NCBI RefSeq assembly: GCF_944391105.1
Contig: NZ_CALXSK010000030.1
Coordinates: 1-47,412, forward strand
Length of the DNA stretch: 47,412 nucleotides
Direction of reading: 5' to 3'
DNA from: an uncultured Victivallis sp.
GTDB lineage: Bacteria > Verrucomicrobiota > Lentisphaeria > Victivallales > Victivallaceae
Of this stretch, positions 1-8,811 are shown in pieces. Position 1 is the first letter of the stretch. Each line of letters opens with the position of its first letter. The notes beneath the pieces are model-generated. The model saw nothing but the letters and a program-made list of their open reading frames with translations. It was not told the DNA's origin and did not search any database. The translations under genes were made by a program, and so were the position numbers.

Positions 1-30
1 TCGCCTTTAAGCTGAAGCTATTCGGCTACA

Positions 31-55
31 TACCGGCGCAGCCGGTAGTTTTTTT
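31..55 (+). terminator. Rho-independent terminator of an upstream off-window gene
   Basis: A perfect 7 bp stem (TACCGGC/GCCGGTA) around a 3 nt loop is followed by a run of seven T on the plus strand. It most likely ends a plus-strand gene lying left of the window. Confidence 0.85.
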
Positions 56-69
56 GCGCTTAAGCAATA

Positions 70-106
70 TAAAAAAATCCCCTGCCGCCAACCAGCGGCA
101 GAGGGG
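70..106 (-). terminator. Terminator of the first Gfo/Idh/MocA gene
   Basis: On the minus strand a GC-rich stem (CCCCT.CTGCCGC pairing with GCGGCAGGGG, one bulge) is followed by a T-tract, 23 nt beyond the stop codon of the 129-1181 gene. Confidence 0.85.
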
Positions 107-128
107 AACAATCGTTTTTCTTTCCGGA

Positions 129-1181
129 TCAGAAGTAGACGACCGCGTTCTTCCGGGCAGACTCGAACACCTTTTCAAGGAACATCATGGAACGACGGAG
201 CTGGTCGTGAGTTACAACGATCTCAGCCTTGCCGTTCAGAACGGCGATGACGTTCTTGTAGTATTCCGCCCAGTCGGATTTGACCTTGACGACCGGGAAT
301 TTTTCGATGGTCTGCTCGTTGCGGGGCGCCATCGTGCGGGTGAGCCCGGCTCCGGCCTGAACCGGAGCGACATCATCCTCTCCATGGTTGAAAATCTTTA
401 CGATTTCGCCGTCGCAATCCCAGTTGCGGATCACCGCCGAGCCGCCGTCACCGAACGCATACCAGCGCGGCATTTCAATGTAGTTGCAGGTTTTGACCTC
501 GACCAGCCACTCCGGGCCGTTCTTGTAGCGAACCAGCGCCGTAAATCCCTCGTCGCATTCGAAATTCGTGAGGTGATCGAGCGTAGCGTAGACCGATTCG
601 AGTTCGTAATCGTGCATCATGGTGAGCATCTGGTCGAGCAGATGGACCCCCCAGTCGAGCACCATGCCGCCGCCATGCGCCTTCTCCTCGCGCCAGCCGC
701 CGGGGATCCCGCGCGAACCGTGCACGCGCGACTCGATGCGGAACACATGCCCGAGGTCGCCCGATTCGACGATCTTCCGGATGGTCAGATAATCCTCGTC
801 CCAGCGGCGATTCTGGTGGACGGTGAAGAGTTTGCCGTACTTTTTCGCGGCGGCGATCATCTCTTCGAGCTCGGCGGAATCCATCGAAACCGGCTTCTCG
901 CAGATGACGTTCTTTCCGGCGGCAAGCGCGGCAATCACGATCTCCTTGTGGACATCATTCGGGGTGGCGACCGTCACGAGGTCGACCGCCGGATCAGCGA
1001 GAAGTTCCTCGCGCGAAGCATACGCATGAATTCCCTTTTCCTCTGCAGCCCGGTTGCGTTCCGGGTCGATGTCATAGACGCCGAGAAGTCTGATCCCCTC
1101 CACGCTCTGCATTTTCTCGGAATGGAAGCTGCCCATTCCGCCGTAGCCGATGACGGCACCGCCGATCACTTTTCCGCTCAT
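129..1181 (-). CDS. Gfo/Idh/MocA family NAD(P)-dependent oxidoreductase
   Basis: A 350-residue protein with the two-domain layout of the glucose-fructose oxidoreductase / inositol dehydrogenase / MocA family. An N-terminal Rossmann fold carries the dinucleotide loop GYGGMG (residues 12-17). The EKP motif at 95-97 holds the catalytic/substrate lysine, and a C-terminal alpha/beta substrate domain contains GGGMVLDWGVHLLDQ, the usual His/Asp region. Family members oxidise or epimerise sugars, sugar acids or inositols in the cytoplasm; the substrate here cannot be read from sequence. It stands alone on the minus strand with its own terminator. A perfect inverted repeat (CCGGAG-6-CTCCGG, 1217-1234) lies about 35 bp upstream of the start and could bind a regulator. 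A second family member lies at 24924-26087. Confidence 0.92.
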   Translation of the reverse strand: MSGKVIGGAVIGYGGMGSFHSEKMQSVEGIRLLGVYDIDPERNRAAEEKGIHAYASREELLADPAVDLVTVATPNDVHKEIVIAALAAGKNVICEKPVSMDSAELEEMIAAAKKYGKLFTVHQNRRWDEDYLTIRKIVESGDLGHVFRIESRVHGSRGIPGGWREEKAHGGGMVLDWGVHLLDQMLTMMHDYELESVYATLDHLTNFECDEGFTALVRYKNGPEWLVEVKTCNYIEMPRWYAFGDGGSAVIRNWDCDGEIVKIFNHGEDDVAPVQAGAGLTRTMAPRNEQTIEKFPVVKVKSDWAEYYKNVIAVLNGKAEIVVTHDQLRRSMMFLEKVFESARKNAVVYF

Positions 1182-1375
1182 AATTCCGACTCAACTTTCC
1201 TGATATTGAGTGATTGCCGGAGATTTCGCTCCGGACGAAAAATTCACTGTCTGCATTAATGTATCGCGGAGAAATGAAATTGCAATTGCGTTTCTGACAG
1301 ATCGATCAAATAAATTCACTGTTCCAGCACAAATTCCGGGAATTTCCGGATTTTGGGATTTACTTTTCCGCGGAT

Positions 1376-1404
1376 TTGCATTTTTTCACAATCCGGCGTA
1401 TATT
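1376..1404 (+). promoter_or_regulatory. Sigma70-like promoter (TTGCAT-N17-TATATT)
   Basis: -35 TTGCAT at 1376-1381 and -10 TATATT at 1399-1404 with 17 bp spacing, 64 bp upstream of the secreted-protein start. This is one of several similar promoters in the window. Confidence 0.7.
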
Positions 1405-1467
1405 TTCGACAGAAACCGGAAGGACCGTTGCCGCCGCTTCCCGTCAACCAACTCATGGAGGAGCCTC

Positions 1468-2343
1468 ATGAAAATCTTCGGAATTCTCGGAATCGCCGCC
1501 GCTGCCGTCCTGGCTGCGGATGCCGCCGACGTCACAATCTCCGGCATGACCGGAAACGCCCAGACCGACACCCTCAAACTCTATGCGAAAAACCGCACGG
1601 CAAAAGGAAATTTCACCATCGCCGCAATGCCGGCCGCTCTCGTCGGTGAAACGATTGTCTCCGTCCCGCGCGGCCAGTCCGCACAACCCGGCACGGCTTA
1701 TTCCGTCACGATCGATCAACCCGCCCGGGTCTATCTTCTGGTCCAGAACCGCGGAAAAGTCACGATTCCGGAAGATTGGAAGAAAACCAACGCGGTCGTC
1801 GCCTGGGGTGACGGTTTCTCCGATACCGTCTATGTGAAAGATCTCGACGCCCCCGGCACGATCGAAGTCCCGGCTCACAACGGCAAACAGGGAAGTACCT
1901 ACGGAATTCCCAACGCTCTCGTCATCACCGCGAAGGAGAAACCCGCCGCCTCCGGCGTGACCGAAAGCCGTCTCATGCCGAAAAGCAGACTGCGAACCGC
2001 CGACGCCAGATTCACATTCGTAAAGTTCCCCGACTCCCTCAAGGGGCAACCCTGCTTCTCCATTCCGCGCGGAGCACAGAATCAGCCTGGCGCAGCCTAC
2101 TCCATCACGCTCAAAAAACCGGCGAAACTCTATCTCCTCGTTCAGGAGCGCGGCAACGCCGCCATCCCCGAGGGATGGACGAAGATCGATGAGAAGTGTT
2201 CCTGGAAAAATAACTCGGAAACTTATACCGATTCCATCTATACGAAAGATTTCCCCGCCGGAGTCGCCGAAATCCCCGCCCACAACGGCAAACTCGGCAA
2301 CTCGTTCGGGATCCCGAACGCAGTCGTAGTCCGGTACAAATAG
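1468..2343 (+). CDS. Secreted protein of two tandem ~100-residue repeats, function unknown
   Basis: A 291-residue protein. I place the start at ATG 1468, preceded by GGAGGAG (1457-1463), rather than at the longer open frame, because the N-terminus then reads as a signal peptide (MKIFGILGIAAAAVLAADAA). The mature part holds two homologous modules of about 100-110 residues. Each contains a VPRG/IPRG turn, an AYS[VI]T strand, a [VL]YLLVQ[NE]RG strand with IP[ED]xW, and an end of EVPAHNGK or EIPAHNGK followed by GIPNA[LV]V. The mostly beta pattern suggests a surface or carbohydrate-associated beta-sandwich, but I do not recognise the family. It is a single-gene unit with its own promoter. No catalytic motif is evident. 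Confidence 0.85.
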   Translation: MKIFGILGIAAAAVLAADAADVTISGMTGNAQTDTLKLYAKNRTAKGNFTIAAMPAALVGETIVSVPRGQSAQPGTAYSVTIDQPARVYLLVQNRGKVTIPEDWKKTNAVVAWGDGFSDTVYVKDLDAPGTIEVPAHNGKQGSTYGIPNALVITAKEKPAASGVTESRLMPKSRLRTADARFTFVKFPDSLKGQPCFSIPRGAQNQPGAAYSITLKKPAKLYLLVQERGNAAIPEGWTKIDEKCSWKNNSETYTDSIYTKDFPAGVAEIPAHNGKLGNSFGIPNAVVVRYK

Positions 2344-2354
2344 TTCCGATGGAA

Positions 2355-2392
2355 TAAAAACGCCGCTCTCCCCGTATCATGGGGAGAACGGC
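2355..2392 (-). terminator. Terminator of the trpB-DUF1805 operon
   Basis: The hairpin GCCG.TCTCCCC/GGGGAGA.CGGC (2362-2392) is followed on the minus strand by GTTTTTATT. It lies between convergent genes and may also slow plus-strand transcription. Confidence 0.75.
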
Positions 2393-2430
2393 CTCGTAAT
2401 TTCCACTTCAGGAGAAAGACAGCGAAACGC

Positions 2431-2724
2431 TCACCTGCATTCCATGCAAAGCAACGCCTCGCGCCCGCTCATTCCGGCAGTGACGCCGCACGCCGTCGCC
2501 GCCGGACTTGCTTTGATCACGGCGGCGTCAAGCATATCCGCGAAATCCTTCACCCCGGTCACGATCGCGAACCGGTCGCCGAGCTTCTCCGCCGGCGCGA
2601 GCGAAAAGTAGCCGCACCCGAGATTCGCCCGGCGCCCCTGAAGGAGCAGGATCGCGGCATGTTCGGTCGCGATCCGAATTCCACAAAATTCAACGCCTTC
2701 TACGGCAATTGCTTCACTTATCAT
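2431..2724 (-). CDS. DUF1805 (YunC-like) protein
   Basis: A 97-residue protein starting at ATG 2724, so it overlaps the last 11 bases of trpB and is probably translationally coupled to it. It shows the DUF1805 pattern: a short N-terminal strand segment, then [29 protein letters not shown] and the C-terminal [11 protein letters not shown]. YunC of Bacillus subtilis is the usual named relative and its biochemical role is not established. The overlap with a tryptophan synthase beta gene is the only functional hint. Length fits the family (about 90-110 residues). Confidence 0.8.
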   Translation of the reverse strand: MISEAIAVEGVEFCGIRIATEHAAILLLQGRRANLGCGYFSLAPAEKLGDRFAIVTGVKDFADMLDAAVIKASPAATACGVTAGMSGREALLCMECR

Positions 2725-3943
2725 CGTCAAACACGTAGTTCTCGCCGTAGCCGTAGTGTTCGACCACGTAGTCCACATCCTTGTCGCCGCGCCCCGAGCA
2801 GGTCACGAGAATCGAACCGTAGGGATGCGTCTTGGCCCACTTCATCGCGTAGGCGATCGCGTGCGAACTCTCAAGCGCGGGGATGATCCCCTCGTAACGC
2901 GAGAGCTTGAAGAACGCGTCGATGGCCTCCTCGTCCGAGCAGCTCACATAATTCACGCGCCCGAGATCCTTCCAGAACGCATGTTCCGGGCCGACCGACG
3001 GATAGTCAAGGCCCGAAGCGATGGAATAAACCGGCGCCGGGTCTCCGTTGTCGTTCTTGAGCACATAGCTGTCGAATCCGTGCATGTTGCCCGGAGTTCC
3101 GTAGGCGAGCGTCGCGGCGTGATCCCCGAGTTTCGACCCGCGGCCGAGCGGCTCGACGCCGTAGATGTCGACCGGATCGTTCAGATACGCCGCAAACGAT
3201 CCGGCCGAGTTGCTGCCGCCGCCGACACAGGCGCAGACCGCGTCCGGAAGCTGCCCGGTCATCGACTTGAACTGCTCGCGCGACTCCTCGCCGATGCAGT
3301 ACTGGAAATCACGCACCATGAGCGGGAACGGATGCGGCCCGAGCGCCGAACCGATGCAGTAGATCGAATCCTTGTAGTTCTTTGCATAGGACTCGAAAGC
3401 GGAGTCGACCGCCTCCTTCAACGTCTTGAGCCCGGCGCTGACCGACACGATCTTCGCCCCGAGGATCTTCATGCGGGTCACGTTCGGCGCCTGCTTGGCG
3501 ATGTCGACCTCCCCCATGTGGATCTCACACTCGAGCCCGAAATAGGCCGCCGCGGTTGCGAGCGCCACGCCATGCTGCCCGGCGCCGGTCTCGGCGATGA
3601 GCCGCTTTTTGCCCATGACCTTCGCGAGCAGTCCCTCGCCCATGCAGTGGTTCAGCTTGTGCGCTCCGGTGTGGTTCAGATCCTCGCGCTTGAGATAGAT
3701 CTGACAGTTGCCGAGCTTGCGCGACAGCCGGTCGCAGTGATAGACCGGAGTCGGCCGCCCCTGAAACTCCCGGCGGATCCGGCGCAGCTCATTGATGAAA
3801 TAAGCCGAATGCGCGATCGACTGATAAGCCGCGTTGATCTCCTGAAACGCCTTCTCAAGTTCCGGCGGCAGGTAGCAGCCGCCGTAGGGTCCGAACCGGC
3901 CGTCCGGGGTGGGATAATCACGGAAGTAACGGGAAAAATCCAT
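2714..3943 (-). CDS. trpB: Tryptophan synthase beta chain (stand-alone)
   Basis: A 409-residue PLP enzyme that condenses indole with L-serine to give L-tryptophan. I start it at ATG 3943, which has AGGAG upstream. Key features are the PLP lysine in HTGAHKLNH (K96), the catalytic glutamate in [10 protein letters not shown] (E118), the phosphate-binding [21 protein letters not shown] in the C-terminal half, and GRGDKD near the end. No trpA or other trp gene is nearby, so it may salvage indole or pair with a distant alpha subunit. The segment after the PLP lysine ([14 protein letters not shown]) departs from the usual H-K-x-N-[NQ] wording. Its partner is the overlapping DUF1805 gene. The promoter is TTGTAT-N17-TATCTT with a palindrome across the -10. 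Confidence 0.93.
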   Translation of the reverse strand: MDFSRYFRDYPTPDGRFGPYGGCYLPPELEKAFQEINAAYQSIAHSAYFINELRRIRREFQGRPTPVYHCDRLSRKLGNCQIYLKREDLNHTGAHKLNHCMGEGLLAKVMGKKRLIAETGAGQHGVALATAAAYFGLECEIHMGEVDIAKQAPNVTRMKILGAKIVSVSAGLKTLKEAVDSAFESYAKNYKDSIYCIGSALGPHPFPLMVRDFQYCIGEESREQFKSMTGQLPDAVCACVGGGSNSAGSFAAYLNDPVDIYGVEPLGRGSKLGDHAATLAYGTPGNMHGFDSYVLKNDNGDPAPVYSIASGLDYPSVGPEHAFWKDLGRVNYVSCSDEEAIDAFFKLSRYEGIIPALESSHAIAYAMKWAKTHPYGSILVTCSGRGDKDVDYVVEHYGYGENYVFDDDK

Positions 3944-3982
3944 TTTCACACTCCTGTTGCAATTGAAATGGTCCACTTTAAA

Positions 3983-3999
3983 ATGGTATAAGATACCAT
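3983..3999. promoter_or_regulatory. Palindromic operator candidate over the trpB promoter
   Basis: A perfect inverted repeat ATGGTAT-3-ATACCAT covers the predicted -10 of the trpB promoter, a typical place for a repressor site. The cognate regulator is unknown. Confidence 0.55.
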
Positions 4000-4018
4000 G
4001 AAAACCGGAAAAATACAA
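3990..4018 (-). promoter_or_regulatory. trpB promoter (TTGTAT-N17-TATCTT)
   Basis: Minus-strand -35 TTGTAT at 4013-4018 and -10 TATCTT at 3990-3995, spaced 17 bp, leaving a leader of about 40 nt before the trpB start. Confidence 0.6.
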
Positions 4019-4039
4019 TCCTCTCCAGAAAGAAAACCC

Positions 4040-4738
4040 TTATTCGAGCTCAATTCCGAAGGTCTCGGCCAGGTCGTCCAGGCCGTTTTCCGACTCCTCC
4101 GGCAGAGCGGCGGCGAGATCCCCGCCGAAGAGTTCGGAAGGATCGACCCCGCGCAGAATGAAAAGAAGCTCCGGATCCGCATCAAGGCGCACTCCGACCC
4201 CGTAGAGCACGGCGGCAAGGTGTTTGCACAGATCTGCCCAGTCCGGACAATCACAGTTCAAGTGAATCTCATCCGGTGCGGGAAAGAGTCCCGTCTCGGG
4301 CGAACAGAGCAGTTCGATCACCGGTTCCGTGAGCTTTCCAGCGACCAGGTCGACGAACGACTCGATCCGTCCCGCGCACTGCCGCCGAAGCTCCTCCCAC
4401 CGCTCCGGACGCACCGGGTCGATCGCGATCGAAACATGGTAGAGTTCGCCTCCGACCACGAGCGCCGTCACCATCCCCGGTTCGATTTCGAGGTCGATCA
4501 CCGTGCCGTTTTTCAGATAGCTGCGGCCGCGCGGCAGCCGGCTCTCGTAATCCTGGTACGATTCGATGTTGCGGCACCACGCCTTGCCCCAGAAACTCTT
4601 TGCAACGGAGCGTCCGGCCGATTCGACCGGAAAGAGCGTCCGCCCCTCTTCCTTCTCGACCTGTTTTGCGATCTTTCGGGCGAACGCACGCAGGCCGGCG
4701 GTCGAAACGGGCCTTTCGTCGTCGTCAAAGTATGCCAT
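4040..4738 (-). CDS. SWIM zinc-finger protein
   Basis: A 232-residue protein with one SWIM motif, CDC....DLCKHLAAVLY (CxCxnCxH), near residue 160. The N-terminal part FWGKAWCRNIESYQDYESRLPRGRSYLKNGTV is typical of bacterial SWIM proteins that accompany SNF2 helicases. SWIM zinc fingers bind DNA or protein. Its start overlaps the 3' end of the SNF2 gene by 14 bp, a strong sign of co-translation and joint function in DNA or chromatin-like remodelling. The acidic C-terminal tail is otherwise featureless. Confidence 0.9.
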   Translation of the reverse strand: MAYFDDDERPVSTAGLRAFARKIAKQVEKEEGRTLFPVESAGRSVAKSFWGKAWCRNIESYQDYESRLPRGRSYLKNGTVIDLEIEPGMVTALVVGGELYHVSIAIDPVRPERWEELRRQCAGRIESFVDLVAGKLTEPVIELLCSPETGLFPAPDEIHLNCDCPDWADLCKHLAAVLYGVGVRLDADPELLFILRGVDPSELFGGDLAAALPEESENGLDDLAETFGIELE

Positions 4739-7394
4739 CGGATTCCTCCATGCTGTTTATGTCAAGTTTCGCGAACCGCAGCAGTTCGGTCGGGGTCATC
4801 TTCATCAGAGCCGATTCCACGCCGCTTTCGAGCAGAGAATCGGCGAGTTTCCGCTTGTCGCGGATCATCCAGTCGATGCGCTGTTCGATCGTTCCGACGC
4901 AGAGAAATTTGTGTACGAGCACGTTGCGGTGCTGACCGATCCGATAGGCGCGGTCTGTCGCCTGGTTTTCGACGGCGGGATTCCACCAGCGGTCGAAGTG
5001 GATCACATGGTTCGCGGCGGTCAGATTCAGTCCGGTTCCGGCTGCTTTCAGCGACAGCACGAAGAAGGGAGCTCCCCCCTCCCGCTGAAACTCCGCCACA
5101 AGCGCCGGACGCCGCGTCACCGGCGTGCCGCCGTGCAGGACGAGACCCGGACGGCCGAAACTGTGCGCAAGCAGTTCATGCAACGGCTCGCACATTTCTC
5201 GGAACTGTGTGAAAATCAACATTTTCTCCTGTCTCGAAGCGATCAGCTCCGCCAATTCGGCGAGGCGTCGGAATTTGCCGCTCGACTCCATCCGGAAATC
5301 CCCTCCCCCGAGAAACTGCGCGGGGTGGTTGCAGATCTGCTTGAAATGGGTCAGCGCGCCGAGCACGACGCCCGCGCGGCGCTCCTCTCCGGCCTGTTCC
5401 AGATCGCGCTTCATCGCGTCGACCACGCGGCGGTAGAGGAGAGCCTGCTCTTTCGTGAGGGTGCAGAACACGTTCACCTCGCTCTTGTCCGGCAAATCGC
5501 GGATGATTGACCGGTCGCTCTTGAGACGCCGCAGAATATACGGGGAAGTTAAGCGGCGCAGCGGCGCATAGGAGCACTCCGCCTCCTCCATCCATTTTAC
5601 GCTCTCCTGAAAACGGGGCAGACTCCCGAGCAGCCCCGGCGAAAGAAAGTCGAAAATGCTCCAGAGGTCGGTCAGTCGATTCTCGACCGGCGTGCCCGAA
5701 AGCGCGATCCGCCGCCGGGCGCGCAGACTCCGCACGGCCCGGCTCTGATTCGAAGCCGGGTTCTTCAACGCCTGCGCCTCGTCCGCGATCACCGCCGGGA
5801 ACTCGAGTTTCCGCAATCCCGCCAGCAGCCGCACCGCAGTCGCGTAAGTCGTGACCGCAAGATCGCAGTCGTGCAGAAACTCCGCCGGATGCGCCGCAAA
5901 CGTCTCCATCCAGCCAGGCGCAAGTTCCGAACCGTGCAGCAGTTTCAATCGCAGTTCCGGGGTAAACTTCGCCGCCTCGTCGCGCCAGTTCGCAAGCAAT
6001 GAAGCGGGAAGAATCAGAAGTGCCGGACACGGGACGAGCGCCCCCTGAATCCGCAATAGTTCCAGAAAGGAGAGGAGTTGCAACGTCTTTCCGAGCCCCA
6101 TATCGTCCGCGAGGCACGCCCCCATGCCGAGCGCAGTCGTCCGCCAGAGGAAATCGACCCCGCGTTTCTGGTACGGACGCAGCAGCTTCTCAAGCCGGGC
6201 GGGCAGCGCCGGACACTTCAACTCCGCCGGCAGTTCCTCCCCGGAAAGCAACTTCTCGAGTTCCGCGGTCGGTACGACCCGGAGCTGTTCCGGATCAACG
6301 GCGGGCGCGGGAAATTCAGGAGCCGCACCCGCGAGCAGCCGTGCCCCTTCCGTGAGCGTCAGCATCTCGCGCGGAAGCGCGCCCCACTGCGTCAGGAGCT
6401 TGCGCACATTTTCCGGATCGGCTTCGACCCATTCCCCCTTGATGCGGACAAGGCCTCCGCCGCTCTCCAGCAGGGAGTCGAGCTCCTCCTGCGTCAGTTT
6501 CTCGTCACCGATCACGGCCTGGACGGAGAACTTCAGCAGCAGCTCCGAATTCAGCCGCCCCGGCCGACGGCCGACGTCAAGCGCGACCTGCGCCTGGAGT
6601 TTCTTCGGCCGTTTCTTCCAGAGGTTCGCGAAGCGCACGAGGATGTTCGCCTCCTCGTAGAGGGGAATCTCCTGAACGAACGTGTGCGCTTCAGCGGGCG
6701 TCCAGACGCAGGGGCGATAGATCGAACCGTCCTCGAGCATCCGGGCGACGAGTCCGCTCTTCTCCGCCGCCCGCCGGATCGGCAGAAGCAGTGCAAGCAG
6801 TGCCTTGCGGTCATTGGAAAACGTTCGCAGCGCGGTCGCCAGCGGCAGATGACGCGGCTGGTCATTCTCGCTCAAGCGATGGATGAAGGTCGCAAGAAAA
6901 GCGAACGGATGGCGTCCATCCTCGTTCTTCCGGTTCGCCGCAAGATGAAACGCAACCTTTCCGACGCTCTCCCACGCCGGCGAAAGCGTTCGCACATACT
7001 CCGAAAGTCCGAGCCCCGAAGATGCCAGCTCCGAACGGATTGTTTCCTCCAGATCCCGGAACAGCGATTCGAGCCGCTCCGCCGTCAGGTATTCTCCTCC
7101 GTTCATCGGCGGCCGGTCGAAAAGCAGATTCCGCACGCTTTCGCCGTCCGGAAACGCCGCGGCGAAAAGTGCGCCGGATTTCGCCTCCGTTTCGGAAACC
7201 CGGCAGAGCCGGGCAACGTACTCCCGCCCCAGCCGCCGGAAAAAATGAAACGATCCCGGCGCATCCGCCGGAACCGTTCCCTTCAACAGCGCGAGAAGCC
7301 CCGCTCCTGCGCCGGAGGCGAACTCCTCGGCCAGAGCGGCATCCCCCCGAACGAGGATCCTTCCGTCCGGCGTGACCGTTAACTCCATACTCAA
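4725..7394 (-). CDS. SNF2/Rad54-family DEAD/H helicase
   Basis: An 889-residue Swi2/Snf2 ATPase. The N-terminal ~400 residues are a poorly conserved accessory region. The helicase core follows: motif I DDMGLGKT near residue 430, motif II DEAQ near 537, motif III LSGTPVENRLTDLWSIFDFL, then the C-terminal RecA lobe with FTQFREM, LHGGT and motif VI ATDRAYRIGQ. Such enzymes translocate on double-stranded DNA and remodel DNA-protein complexes. The start is probably TTG 7394 (AGGAAGGAC 7 nt upstream), with ATG 7388 as an alternative. It is followed by an overlapping SWIM-finger gene, a common pairing, and lies 58 bp downstream of the ABC permease, so read-through is possible. Confidence 0.94.
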   Translation of the reverse strand: MSMELTVTPDGRILVRGDAALAEEFASGAGAGLLALLKGTVPADAPGSFHFFRRLGREYVARLCRVSETEAKSGALFAAAFPDGESVRNLLFDRPPMNGGEYLTAERLESLFRDLEETIRSELASSGLGLSEYVRTLSPAWESVGKVAFHLAANRKNEDGRHPFAFLATFIHRLSENDQPRHLPLATALRTFSNDRKALLALLLPIRRAAEKSGLVARMLEDGSIYRPCVWTPAEAHTFVQEIPLYEEANILVRFANLWKKRPKKLQAQVALDVGRRPGRLNSELLLKFSVQAVIGDEKLTQEELDSLLESGGGLVRIKGEWVEADPENVRKLLTQWGALPREMLTLTEGARLLAGAAPEFPAPAVDPEQLRVVPTAELEKLLSGEELPAELKCPALPARLEKLLRPYQKRGVDFLWRTTALGMGACLADDMGLGKTLQLLSFLELLRIQGALVPCPALLILPASLLANWRDEAAKFTPELRLKLLHGSELAPGWMETFAAHPAEFLHDCDLAVTTYATAVRLLAGLRKLEFPAVIADEAQALKNPASNQSRAVRSLRARRRIALSGTPVENRLTDLWSIFDFLSPGLLGSLPRFQESVKWMEEAECSYAPLRRLTSPYILRRLKSDRSIIRDLPDKSEVNVFCTLTKEQALLYRRVVDAMKRDLEQAGEERRAGVVLGALTHFKQICNHPAQFLGGGDFRMESSGKFRRLAELAELIASRQEKMLIFTQFREMCEPLHELLAHSFGRPGLVLHGGTPVTRRPALVAEFQREGGAPFFVLSLKAAGTGLNLTAANHVIHFDRWWNPAVENQATDRAYRIGQHRNVLVHKFLCVGTIEQRIDWMIRDKRKLADSLLESGVESALMKMTPTELLRFAKLDINSMEESDGIL

Positions 7395-7452
7395 GATGAA
7401 TGTCCTTCCTTAATCCGGATAACATACCACAGTCACGCCGTTTTTTCAATGA

Positions 7453-8811
7453 TTATTCGTAACGCAGCGCCTCGATCGGGTCAAGTTTCGACGCCTTCCA
7501 CGCGGGGTAGAATCCAAAGATCACTCCAACCGCGGCCGAAACGACAACCGCCGCAAGCACCGCCTCCGGACTCGACGCGATCGGCCAGCCGAGATAGCGC
7601 TCCACCAGCAGCGCCGCGCCGTGCCCGAGCAGAATTCCGACCACCCCGCCGACCAGGCAGAGCACCATCGACTCGATCAGAAACTGCTGAAGAATATCCC
7701 GGGACCGCGCACCGACCGCCATGCGCAGCCCGATTTCGCGCGTCCGCTCCGTCACCGAAACAAGCATGATGTTCATGATTCCGACCCCGCCGACAATCAG
7801 TGAAATCAGCGCCACGCCGAGCAGCAGATTCGTCATGACCGTCGTGGTTCCGGTCAGCATCTGCATGAATTCCGCCGAATTGCGGATGTGAAAGTCGTCA
7901 TCCTCGCCCGGCTTGATGCGATGGCGCTCGCGCAGAAGCGTCGTCACTTCGTCGATCGCCTCATCGACCTTCGCCGGAGATGTCGCCACCATCTGAATCA
8001 TATCGACATGGATGAATTTCGGAATCAGCAGCGTATCGGTTTCGAGATTCTCATCCGGCTCCGGATAGAGGGCGATCCCCTCCCCCGGATAGAGCGCACT
8101 CGGGCTTGTCGCCGCCGTGCTGGTCGTATCGGAAGCCTCGCCGGTCTTGAGTCCGGTCAGCCTCAGCCGCGCAGTCGTCCACGGCAGAATGATGACATCA
8201 TCCTCGTCCGCCCCCATCATATTCGCACCCTTGCTCTTCAGCACGCCGACCACTTTGAAGGCGGTGTCCTTGATCCGCAGCTCGCTGTCGATCGGGGAGT
8301 TGCCGCCGAACACCTCGCGCACGATCGTCGAACCGACCAGGCAGACCGTCGCCCGGGAGTTCGTCTCCCGCAGCGTGAAGTTCCGCCCCTCCGCAATCTC
8401 CCAGTTCCGAATGGAAAGGAAATCCGGCGCGGTTCCGGTAATCTGATTCGGCGCATAGTTGATGTTTCCCGAGATCACCTGATACCCGCCCGCATTCACC
8501 ACCGGAACCGCCGTTCCAACCGCGACGCATTCCCGCAGAATCGCCTCGCAGTCATCCGGCGTGAGCGACATCCGGCTGCCCGATCCCTGATTCACACCGC
8601 CGCGGCGCGAAGCTCCCGGCAGAATCAGAACCGTATTGGCCCCCATCTTCTCAATGGAGCTCTGAATCGACTGCGAGGAACCGGTCCCGATCTCCATCAT
8701 CGTGATGACCGCCGCGATGCCGATCACGATCCCGAGCGTGGTCAGCAGCGCCCGGGTCGGATTGCGCAGCAGCGCCTTGAGCGCAACAACAATCGTACTG
8801 GTCACATTCAT
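7453..8811 (-). CDS. MacB-type ABC transporter permease (FtsX-like)
   Basis: A 452-residue inner-membrane permease. One N-terminal helix (LLTTLGIVIGIAAVITMMEIG) is followed by a large periplasmic domain of about 220 residues (MacB_PCD type), then three C-terminal helices separated by the typical cytoplasmic loop SVTERTREIGLRMAVGAR. I start it at ATG 8811, whose ATGA overlaps the stop of the ATPase gene. The longer open frame upstream is only the ATPase gene read in another frame. It should work with the ATPase and the MacA-like adaptor as a mechanotransmission efflux or lipoprotein-type system. An outer-membrane TolC-like partner is not encoded here. Confidence 0.93.
   Translation of the reverse strand: MNVTSTIVVALKALLRNPTRALLTTLGIVIGIAAVITMMEIGTGSSQSIQSSIEKMGANTVLILPGASRRGGVNQGSGSRMSLTPDDCEAILRECVAVGTAVPVVNAGGYQVISGNINYAPNQITGTAPDFLSIRNWEIAEGRNFTLRETNSRATVCLVGSTIVREVFGGNSPIDSELRIKDTAFKVVGVLKSKGANMMGADEDDVIILPWTTARLRLTGLKTGEASDTTSTAATSPSALYPGEGIALYPEPDENLETDTLLIPKFIHVDMIQMVATSPAKVDEAIDEVTTLLRERHRIKPGEDDDFHIRNSAEFMQMLTGTTTVMTNLLLGVALISLIVGGVGIMNIMLVSVTERTREIGLRMAVGARSRDILQQFLIESMVLCLVGGVVGILLGHGAALLVERYLGWPIASSPEAVLAAVVVSAAVGVIFGFYPAWKASKLDPIEALRYE

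Noticed and set aside
2756..3991. 411-codon plus-strand ORF opposite trpB
   Set aside because: It is antisense to an unambiguous tryptophan synthase beta chain.
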